The translations under genes and the position numbers were made by a program. From the NCBI GenBank assembly GCA_003427395.1, contig BFEA01000368.1, positions 1,312,003 through 1,349,085 of the forward strand: a stretch of 37,083 nt of DNA, written 5' to 3'. Under the pieces are notes generated by a model, which was given only the letters and a program-made list of their open reading frames with translations, did no database searches and had not been told where the DNA came from. Below, in pieces: positions 29,369-37,083 of the stretch. The stretch is from Chara braunii (lineage: Eukaryota > Streptophyta > Charophyceae > Charales > Characeae). The first letter of the stretch is position 1. Every line of letters begins with the position of its first letter.

Positions 29369-30742
29369 ATGACGGAAGTGCAGTTGTCTGGACCGGATGT
29401 CGAGCGACACATCCGTGATAACTTTGATCTTCAGGGGGTTGAAGACTGTCTGAAAAAGTCTATCACGGCTGTGGAGGTTGTGGCAGCCTGTACAGAAGCT
29501 TCCAAATTGAATTCTCAGGGGCGACAAGCGTTAGACCAGTTTGCTTTGAAGCAATTGGAAGAGATCATGGAATCAACTCGTAAAGGGGAAGCAAAGCCAG
29601 AAGGAAGCGAACCAACGATTGATGCTAACATCCAGCAGCTAAGAAAAACATTGGCTGCAGAAGAAAGAAAGAAAGAAGAATTAGCCCGAAGAAAAGAACA
29701 GGAACAGAGAAGAGGACAAAAAGTTAGAGAGATCATACAAGTCATTAGAACAAAAGAAGGAGAACAGACTGACATGTCACAAACGTTGTCTCACATTGTG
29801 ACATACCTTACCTTTCTTGAAGAGAAAATTGACAGACAACAAACTCAGTTAGATGAGATTATTGTCGGATTGCGAACAATCGCTAATATTGTGAATGGTA
29901 GGAATCAAATTTAGGAAGGAGAAGAAGAGAAAGAGGAGAAGAAAGAAGTGAAAAAATTGATGGGAGATGCAATCAAGACTGCTCGTCCCGAGATTCAGAC
30001 AACGTCCAATGGAAATGGACCCCCGACTCCGCCATCTTCTCCATCGCACTCTTCTCATTCTACTCCTTCTTCTAAGTCTTCTCCTAAGTCCACTCCGGAA
30101 AAAGACAAGTGTTGAACCGGATAAGCCGAAGAAGAAAGAAAGAGTGAAAATAAAATTGTCTTTTACGTTTTGCAATAAGAAAGAAGAAAGTCTGTTGTTG
30201 TGGATTGCTGGAATTTAAACGTACGTGAGCACCGCTCCGGTCGAGCCGGAGTCCCAAGTCACGTTCACCACTTCTTGCATGGGTGGTGAGGCCAAGCAAT
30301 GGGTGTTGGTCGAGGCCAATGCCGCGGGATTCGAAAACATCGGCGAATGGACAAAGACGCTGACACTGAAACAGTTCTTGGCCAAAACCAAGGACCGTTT
30401 TCTCGACAAGACGACGGCCGACAAGGCCTTTGACCAACTGACATGAATTGGTCAAAAGCATTGGACGTCGGTCGAGGTTTTGTCCCGCGAGTTCGATCGA
30501 TTGTTGCAGGTTCCAGGGTTAAACCTGCAAGACAGTCAAGTGTTGTACATTTATTCCCGCGCGTTGCCTGAGCCCATCCAGGGACATTTGGTCACCGAAG
30601 CGAAGTCTGGTAAGTACAACTATAGGCAATTTCGCGACCTTGCTCCGCAAAGGGAACAAATGACTTCCCAAGTCAAGAATTCCTATGCAGCAGTGGTTAA
30701 ATCTGGAGGAGGAGGAGGAGGGAGACAGTACAATGGGAAAAA
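29369..30742 (+). pseudogene. gag: gag, N-terminal and core parts
   Basis: Starts at an ATG (29369, MTEVQLSGPDVERH). The first 180 residues are helical, with a long charged coiled coil (AAEERKKEELARRKEQEQRR) and a second helix near EEKIDRQQTQLDE. A Ser/Pro/Thr linker follows, then the structural gag core with AKQWVLVEANAAGFENIGEW and FDRLLQVPGLNLQDSQ. It ends in GGGGGG just before the MITE at 30743. Breaks are TAG at 29912, a frame change near 30100-30112, TAA at 30216 and TGA at 30444. All segments keep family order, so this was one long gag that would assemble the particle. Confidence 0.85.
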
Positions 30743-31637
30743 CAGTCATTTCGTCAAAACCTATGTAGAAAATCCGGATATCCGGCATGCCATTTTATCC
30801 GGAATTTTCAATCCGGATGAAAATTCTGGATGGATTCCGAATATGGAAAAATCCGGCCCTGCGCAAAACATTTTTTTTTACCAAAACAAAAAAAAAAAAT
30901 TCAAAAAATTCTGGAAACAAAATATGTTGTTCACATCAACGATACGAACAACTTTTGGCTTGAGGCCATTGTTGATATCTCAACAGATAAAAGGATAAAA
31001 ATATAAAACGGAAAAAGAAAATAATATTGGGATAAAAAATTATAAAACGAATCAAGCATCCCCCCTCCAAACCCTTTTATTCCCTATCTTACCCCCTTTC
31101 AACCCTTCCATGACTTATCAAGCTTTTTATGAAATAGGAACATAGTTCTATTGTATTTTACATGCGCAATATTACTTTTTTTTTTTTTTTTTTTTTGCTT
31201 TTTTTTGGCCATTTTTTTAATCATTCGGATTTCCGGATAATCCCAGCCCCTGATAATCCGGCCAGATAATCCGACCACATTATCCGGCCAGGTATGCCAT
31301 GCTACATAGGTCAAAACAGACATATTATATTTTTTGAACGAAATCAAAACTGATTTTTTTGCCAAAATCCGGTCGGAATTTTTTGCTCCTGGGGTCCGGC
31401 GTTCCCAAAAAACGCCGGACCCCCTACATGAATCTGGTCTATGGTTGAGACTAGATANAAAAAAAAAAAAAAAAAAAAGTATCTGGTTTCAACCATAGAC
31501 CAGATACATGTAGGGGGTCCGGCGTTTTGGGAACGCTGAACTCCCAGGAGCAAAAACTTACGACTGGATTTTGGCAAAAAAAGTCAGTTTTGATTTCGTT
31601 CAAAAAATATAATATGTCCGTTTTGACGAAATGACTG
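30743..31637. mobile_element. MITE copy 1 (CAGTCATTTCG family), interrupted
   Basis: Ends are CAGTCATTTCGTCAAAAC and the inverted CGTTTTGACGAAATGACTG. Long arms carry TCCGGCGTTCCCAAAA and its mirror GGTCCGGCGTTTTGGGAACG, with an A-run and an N (31457) at the loop. Without the nested insertion and its duplication it is about 338 bp. No coding capacity. It interrupts gag. A target duplication is not clear. Confidence 0.88.
30761..31309. mobile_element. 549-bp hAT-like non-autonomous element nested in MITE copy 1
   Basis: Ends are CTATGTAG and inverted CTACATAG, flanked by an exact 8-bp duplication GTCAAAAC (30753-30760 and 31310-31317) that belongs to the MITE arm. The subterminal regions carry many ATCCGG motifs on both sides, like the clustered transposase-binding motifs of hAT elements. 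Eight-base duplications are typical of hAT transposases. No ORF is convincing. Confidence 0.85.
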
Positions 31638-31647
31638 TTGAAAAGAG

Positions 31648-31985
31648 TTCTCTGGCGACAAAAGCACCAGGACCACACCCTTGTCGTCTTTGACGACGAC
31701 ACAGTGGAAAAGTAGCCGATAGAAGAGAATGACAACAACAGTGACTCCGGGAAGGGGGAAGTCACAGCTGTTGTGGCCAATAAGGGAGGGCCACCAAGAA
31801 TCGGAAAAGGGAAAAAACAAAGAGCGTTTCCATGACACTTTGGCATTGCCAATGGGAAGCCACGGTTGGAAATGGGAATGACTCGAAAGACTTGGTAGGA
31901 GCGCATGGACAATGCGCAATGTCTTAAGTGCGACACACCGGGACATGTGATCGCTTACCGCCCTATGATCCGGAACCCAAAAGCG
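31648..31985 (+). pseudogene. gag: gag C-terminal part with zinc knuckle
   Basis: Resumes after the MITE in the frame used before it. An acidic stretch (VVFDDDTVEK) and a Gly/Lys-rich linker lead to CLKCDTPGH (31920-31946). This is a CCHC knuckle (C-x2-C-x4-H-x4-C) in which the final Cys is now Arg (31959-31961). The frame changes just after. Stops are TAG at 31713, TGA at 31833 and TAG at 31896. The knuckle would bind element RNA. Confidence 0.75.
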
Positions 31986-32665
31986 AGCAGCCAGTAGGAG
32001 TACCATCTGCTCCTACAGAGATTAAGGGTAAGGACGAACAGACAGGTAAGGCGCCTACAATCCCTTCCTACCCTGCTTCTCATATTGCAGAGGATGATTC
32101 TTCTTTAGCCCATTATCCACATCGTCTTGACATTGTCTTATGTTTTGTCTCTCTGGATGACTCCCTTGATGAACTCGGTAATGAATTGTTAGTCTTACGT
32201 GGCTCATGGGCTCGAAAAACAAAGACTAAGGGCGAATTGTTGTTAGCAGATGTTGAGATTGCACGAACGCGAGTTGGTGCATTGTTGGACCTAGGATCAA
32301 CGAGGTCCTACATCTCCGAGAAGGTAATCCGCAAGTTGCATCTCGGTATGAAGGTAAAAGACTTATCTCGACCTATAACGTCTATGTTAGCAGACAAGAG
32401 TACGATCACTGTCTCTCAATATGTTGATCGTATTAAGTGTCAGTTCTGAATGAGGGAAGGAAAGAAGATTGTCCATGAGTTATCCTTCCTCGTAGAAAAA
32501 CATCTGCCTTTTGATATCATTCTGGGTATGGACTGACACGAGGAAGCCAACCCGGATATCGATTTCAAAAACAAGATTGTGCAACTCAAAGATGCACAAT
32601 CTGAAATGAAACCAATTAAGTTATATCATTAGTCTGGCTCTAACTCTAGTCTATCTTTTTGTTGC
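31986..32665 (+). pseudogene. pol: pol: retropepsin-like protease region
   Basis: GALLDLGSTRSYISEKVIRK (about 32276-32335) is the protease active-site loop, with the catalytic Asp present but Leu where Ser or Thr normally follows. The second motif HLPFDIILGMD (32500-32533) is the hydrophobic-hydrophobic-Gly flap partner. Stops are TGA at 32447, TGA at 32534 (where Trp is usual) and TAG at 32630. The enzyme would cut the polyprotein. Confidence 0.8.
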
Positions 32666-33014
32666 ATGAGTTATCCAGTTTTTCGTTCGATGGTTTCAAA
32701 AAAAAAGTTGGAACAGGAAGTCATGTTAGTATTGGTAAAGAAAGTCGGTGAGTCTTCTTCTTTCTATTCTCTAACGATTGAAAGTCTTCTTTCCGAATAT
32801 AAGGATCTGCAGAACGGACCTACCGGAATTACTGAACGTGCTATAAAGCACACCATTGAGATTATTTCGGGTAGTAAAATTCACAAAGACCCTATTTATC
32901 GAATGTCTTCTAGGGAACTTGAGGAGTTAAAGAAAAAATTGCAGGACCTTACTGACAAGGGATGGATTCGCCTTAGTTCATCTCCTTATGAAACATCTGT
33001 TTTGTTTGTGCGAA
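32666..33014 (+). pseudogene. pol: pol: start of reverse transcriptase, up to the second MITE
   Basis: Carries the linker and RT motifs preceding the fingers: YRMSSRELEELKKKLQDL, then GWIRLSSSPYETSVLFVR. These match the usual 'yRms..E..el..ql..ll..g.Ir.S.SP....v..V.K' pattern. Reading is cut by the MITE at 33015. Confidence 0.88.
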
Positions 33015-33356
33015 CAGCCATTTCGTCAAAACGGACATAGTATATTTTTTGAACGAAGTCAAAACTGATTTTTTTTGCCAAAATCCGGTCGGAATGTTTT
33101 GCTCCTGGGGGTCCGGCGTTCCCAAAACGCTGGACCCCCTACATGAATCTGGTCTATGGTTAAGACCAAATTTAAAAAAAAAAAAAAAAAAAAAAAAGTA
33201 CCTGGTCTCAACCATAGACCAGATACATGTAGGGGGTTCGGCGTTTGGGGAACGCCGGACTCCCAGGAGCCAAAAATTCCGACCGGATTTTGACAAAAAA
33301 CGTCTGTTTTGATTTTGTTCAAAAAATATAATATGTCCGTTTTGACGAAATGACTG
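33015..33356. mobile_element. MITE copy 2 (CAGTCATTTCG family), 342 bp
   Basis: Same ends and arm order as copy 1. It has an A-run at the hairpin loop (33175-33197) and no nested insertion. Flanks TTTGTGCGAA (33005-33014) and TTTGTCCAAA (33357-33366) agree at 8 of 10 positions, suggesting a 9-10-bp target duplication as made by Mutator-like transposases. Confidence 0.88.
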
Positions 33357-35136
33357 TTTGTCCAAAAAGGAAGGTGAATTACGTCTGTGTGTTGACTATT
33401 GAGGGTTGAATGCCGTCACCGTCAAGAATGTGGAACCGCTTCCTCGCATTGACGACTTACTTGACCAACTGCAGGGTTGTAAGTACTTTAGTAAAATTGA
33501 TCTGAAGTCTTAGTACCGTCAGATCGAGGTGGGGTCCGCAAATCAACACAAGACTGCTTTCCGGACTTGGTATGACCATTACGAGTTTATGGTAATGTCC
33601 TTCGGATTGACAAATGCCCCTGCAACGTTCCAACGGTCAATGAATGAATTATTTCGTCAATGGTTGGATCAGTTCGTTATAGCTTATCTTGATGACATTC
33701 TCGTATATAGTAAAACTTTAGAAGAACATGAGAAACATCTTCGTTTTGTGTTAAGTACGTTGCGAGAGGGCAACTTCAAAATAAACCCAAAGAAATCTGA
33801 GTTCGCTAAGTCGGAAGTTTTATACTTGAGACACATAATGAACCAAGATGGCATCAGGCCAGAAGAAAAGAAAATATCAGCAATTAGAGATTGGTCACAA
33901 CCTAAGTCTGTAACTGAGTTACGATCTTTTCTTGGCTTGGGAAGCTACTATAGGAAGTTTGTTAGGAACTTCTCATTGATCGCTGCACCAATGAGAAGAT
34001 TGTTGAAGAAAGGAACTATCTGGTTGCGGAACAAGGACTGTGAGTCTTCGTTCAAAAAGGTAAAGTATGCTCTGACTCACTACCCTGTTATAAAAATTAT
34101 TGATCCATCTCTTCCCTTTATCGTCACAACTGATGCAAGTCAGTATGGGATTGGCGCAGTCCTCTAACAGAACGACGACGATGGTTATAGACCAATTGAG
34201 TTTATGTCTGCACGATTGCCGTCAGAAAAGGTTGTCAATTCCACCTATGAAAGAAAATTGTATGCTTTAGTATGCGCCTTAGACACTTGGAAACACTATT
34301 TATTAGGGAGACACTTCACTGTGTACTCAGACCACTCTACTTTGAAGTGGATAAAGACACAACCTAGACTCTCTGATAAGTTGGTACGATGGTCTTCATT
34401 CATTGATACTTTTGATTTTGAGTTGAACACTATCAAAGGTAAGTCTAACGTGGTTGCAGATGCATTGTCTAGAAGATGTAATTTCTTTGGTGTCATTGTC
34501 TCTTACTTAGACGTTGAGAATGATTTGAAAGATAAAATTCGTCAAGGCTATTCCACTGACCCTATATGGAAACCTATTATGGTTGTCCTTGCAAAAGACC
34601 CAACTCTTCTTCCCAACTATAAGGTGACTAATGGTTTGTTTTTCTTGTTAGACCAAACTGAACAAAGATTATGTATTCCTCACCAAGAAGAAATCAAAAG
34701 TCTGCTTATTGGGGAATGTCACGACGCCGAAGGTAATTTTGGTTTCAAGAAAACTTACGCTGAAGTTAGAGAACGCTTTGAGTGGAAGGGATTGAACGAA
34801 AATGTATTAACTTATGTTCGTACATGTCTTGTGTGTCAGAGAAACAAACCCTCACATGAGAATTCACTTGGTCTTCTCAAACCATTACCGATTCTAAGGG
34901 AACCAGGTGAGTCTATCTCAATGAATTTTATGAGTCTCACCAAAAGTCGAAATGACAATAGTCAAGTAATGGTGATTGTGGATCGTTTCTCGAAGTATGC
35001 TATGTTCATTCCCTTACTCGCAGAAGCAAGAAATAAACTTTTGATTCAAAAGTTTCAGATGAGATGGGTGACCGAGTATGGTTTTCCTCTCTCCATTATA
35101 TCTGACCGCGATACCAGGTTCACAAGTATGCCATAA
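33357..35136 (+). pseudogene. pol: pol: reverse transcriptase, RNase H and integrase core
   Basis: In order: [42 protein letters not shown] with the intact catalytic Asp pair (33690-33716); the connection segment to AIRDWSQPKSVTELRSFLGL; RNase H with TTDASQYGIGAVL, TYERKLYALVCAL, SDHSTLKW and NVVADALSR; the integrase zinc region (ECHDAEG, CLVC), in which the second His is Asn (34735); and the catalytic core, in which the first Asp is Asn (SISMNFM, 34924) while ISDRDTRF is kept. Stops are TGA at 33400 (Arg usual), TAG at 33511 and TAA at 34165. The frame changes near 35128, where about five bases seem lost. Confidence 0.92.
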
Positions 35137-35986
35137 GCTGATGGAGGCATACCGTACACGTCTAACCATGTCGTCAAATCGACACCCTGAAACGAATAGA
35201 CAGAGTGAACAAATGAACCGTTTATGCCAACAACTTCTGCGAATGTATGTGAGACTCAATCAAATAGATTGGGATGAGAACTAACCTAAAATAACAAGTG
35301 CATACAATAGTAGTGTTCATACCTCTACAGGGCGAACACCTAACACATTGCATAAAGGGTGGAAACCTAAGCGTCCCATTGATGTATTGACAAGGGACCA
35401 TCTCCTTAGGTTACCTCCAGGGACCCAAGAATACGCAGTGTTATTTCAAAAAGACATTAAAAAGGTAAAAGAGAATCTAAAGAAAGCTCAGGACCGGATG
35501 ATTGAACAAGCTAATAAGCATCGCCGACCATCAACGCTCAAGGAAGGCGATCTTGTCTGGGTCAAGTCTAAAGAGTTTTCATTATAAGAAAACGTGTCTC
35601 AGAAACTTCTGCCTGTCAACTTTGCACACTCGGAAGTTCTGAAAGTAATTGGGGATGTAGAGGGACCGTCTTACAGAATTGATATTCCCCCTCACCTCAA
35701 GACCTATTCTGTCTTTCATGCGTCCAAGTTGCTACCGTATGTAGAAGGACATGAGTTTCCCCATAGACCATCTAAGATTCCGCCAGATATGGACGGAGGA
35801 TATGAAGTGGACCGAATTCTAGAACATGGGTTCTTCTCTACAGGTGCACGTGGACGACCTCAGAAGCAATTCAAGGTACGTTTTAAGAGTCAAGCACCAT
35901 CTGAGGACAGATGGTTTAGTAAAAGAGAACTACTTGAATCTGCTTCTGATATTGTCTCTGCTTATGAACGAGGGTTGAGGTCTTAA
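35137..35986 (+). pseudogene. pol: pol: integrase C-terminus and chromodomain-like tail
   Basis: Begins with LMEAYRTRLTMSSNRHPETN and SEQMNR, where the third integrase acidic residue lies. The GPY/F-like region follows (EGDLVWVKS; VLKVIGDVEGPSYRIDIPP; YSVFHASKLLPY). The end, YEVDRILEHGFF...QKQFKVRFKSQAPSEDRW then LLESASDIVSAYE, has the spacing of a chromodomain, which in chromoviruses targets integration to particular chromatin. Stops are TAA at 35282 and 35585. The natural stop is TAA at 35984. Confidence 0.88.
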
Positions 35987-36025
35987 ATGATTCTGCGGTG
36001 GAACTCGAAAATGGGTCGGCAGGAA

Positions 36026-36751
36026 TGCAGAAACCCTGTTTAGCAGCAGTCCGGGGCTCAGAACTTCGTCCCAGGAAAACACAGACTGTGTCGAGCTATG
36101 TGACCGAGACACGCCCAACCTTGAGTCTATCGAGTGCAGCTATGTGACCAAGCGCTGCACAAACGAAATTCAAGAGTCAAAGTCAACTATACAATCAAAG
36201 GTACCTCACCCAGGCCCCTGGTTGGATACATTCACTTGTTGTGCCCAGGTACCTAGACAACATTCAGGGCGGGAGGAATACAGTTTGCCGCCACCTGTAC
36301 ATGATGCTGAGGTGGCGGGCTACATGATTGATAGTGCTGTTCTGATTCTTCGTCACTTCNTGATTGATAGTGCTGTTCTGATTCTTCGTCACTTCGGAAG
36401 GAGATCAAGACTGTGGTTATCGCAGATACGTACCTGGTTGATGACGACATTCTCCAATTCGTTGATGTAGGCAGATTGACGTGCCACATGACACATTCAG
36501 GAAAAACTTTAGATTTGTGTTCGGACTATTGGTTGATGAGGTGGCGAGGAGGAGGAGGGACCCGAAGCAGAAGTGGGTTGTTTGTCTTCTCTCTCCTTTG
36601 TCTATTCTCCCCTCTTTCTTTTCGTTTGTGTATGATTCCCCACATCATTTCTATCTGGACATATTTGCGATTGTTTGACATTCATCAGCAGATTGATAAT
36701 CATATGGACTGGCATTGTTGACAAGTATCATCACGACTTGGGCTCATTACG
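36026..36751 (+). repeat. 3' LTR, 726 bp, with deletion and local duplication
   Basis: Starts TGCAGAAACCCTGTTT and ends GGCTCATTACG. It lacks about 270 bases present in the 5' LTR (junction near 36284). A 36-base segment (TGATTGATAGTGCTGTTCTG, through CGTCACTTC) is present twice on either side of an N at 36360. Confidence 0.88.
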
Positions 36752-36756
36752 TTGGA
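36752..36756. repeat. target-site duplication TTGGA, right
   Basis: Matches 27214-27218. The preceding G also matches the left flank, so the duplication could be read as GTTGGA. Confidence 0.85.
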
Positions 36757-36886
36757 GGATAAATTTGCACAAAATGTTGCAGGAGAAATTTGCACAAAAT
36801 GTTGCAGGAGATATTTGCACAAAATGTTGCAGGACAAATTTGCACAAAATGTTGCAGGACAAATTTGGACAAAATGTTGCAGGAGA
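36757..36886. repeat. ~26-bp minisatellite, right of the retroelement
   Basis: Five units of AAATTTGCACAAAATGTTGC, then AGGA(G/C), with point variants continue the array seen at 27158-27218. Confidence 0.92.
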
Positions 36887-37083
36887 TCTGGCCTCGATAT
36901 ATGAAACCGTTTGAGCGCGCTTAAGTGCGAGCGCGCTCTTAAAGACCCCCGGTGCGTGCTCAAAAACACTCAATCATGTTTCGAGCGTGCGCGCACACCA
37001 AAACATGAGCGCGCACCTGACGGGGGCCCGAATGTGGAGGGGAACACGGGGGGGTGTTTGCAGCAAAAAAAAAAAAAAAAAAA
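36887..37083. other. GCGCGC-rich sequence, then poly-A at window end
   Basis: GAGCGCGC or GCGCGC occurs several times in partly inverted phrases (GAGCGCGCTTAAG, AGCGCGCTCTTAA, GAGCGCGCACC). This may be the edge of another inverted-repeat element cut by the window. No ORF. Confidence 0.4.

Larger units (their letters stand above)
27219..36751 (+). mobile_element. Ty3/Gypsy chromovirus-type LTR retrotransposon, degenerate
   Basis: A 9.5-kb element with 5' LTR, tRNA-Met primer site, leader, gag, protease, reverse transcriptase, RNase H, integrase, a chromodomain-like tail and a 3' LTR, flanked by TTGGA. The RT-RNaseH-integrase order defines Ty3/Gypsy (Metaviridae). It would move by reverse transcription of its own RNA, but 14 in-frame stops, four frame changes, two MITE insertions and changed integrase residues show it is not autonomous now. 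Confidence 0.93.

Noticed and set aside
29369-35986. Alternative nuclear genetic code (TAA/TAG as Gln, TGA as Trp)
   Set aside because: Some stops do sit at Gln or Trp positions, but TGA also sits at an Arg position. Frameshifts, lost catalytic residues and MITE insertions accompany them, and ORFs end with normal stops. Mutational decay explains all of it.

Overview
This is nuclear DNA from a large, repeat-rich eukaryotic genome. It shows no bacterial gene organisation. Evidence is the dense microsatellites, assembly Ns, stacked inverted-repeat elements, a plant-style Ty3/Gypsy chromovirus primed from initiator tRNA-Met, and a DDE transposase remnant. From memory only, the gag segment near 30.3-30.7 kb resembles repeats I associate with the charophyte alga Chara braunii; the organism call is an inference. 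I found no intact, confidently identified host gene. Three open frames (7.5-7.9 kb, 13.5-13.95 kb and 15.0-15.5 kb) may be exons or pieces of mobile-element genes.

Layout. 0-4.5 kb: microsatellites, an 857-bp element with ~160-bp inverted arms (673-1529), a reverse-strand solo LTR (1695-2699) inside a GAAA tract, and a G-homopolymer region. 5.0-6.7 kb and 14.4-14.9 kb: a dispersed family of AT-flanked modules, often arranged tail to tail. One of them (complement of 5247-5306) folds on paper as a type III hammerhead ribozyme with every stem in place; a single core base is changed. 8.7-12.0 kb: one broken reading frame of roughly 1,050-1,080 codons resembling a Kolobok-type DDE transposase, broken by a 38-bp duplication, two further frameshifts and two stop codons. 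12.2-16 kb: AT and TG microsatellites, a 260-base gap and two unidentified ORFs.

17.3-23.8 kb is a bed of short foldback elements in at least three families, recognised by shared arm or core motifs. 23.93 kb carries five TTAGG-type units. 24.3-25.8 kb holds tandemly duplicated segments of several hundred bases.

26.7-36.9 kb is one story. A ~26-bp minisatellite was invaded by a 402-bp inverted-repeat element and by a 9.5-kb Ty3/Gypsy element (27219-36751, TTGGA on both sides). The retroelement has two LTRs, a primer binding site, gag with a zinc knuckle, protease, reverse transcriptase, RNase H, integrase and a C-terminal chromodomain-like segment. It is dead: 14 in-frame stops, several frameshifts, a lost integrase Asp, and two copies of one ~340-bp MITE family, one in gag and one in RT. 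The gag copy was itself split by a 549-bp hAT-like element with an exact 8-bp target duplication, which gives a readable order of insertion events.
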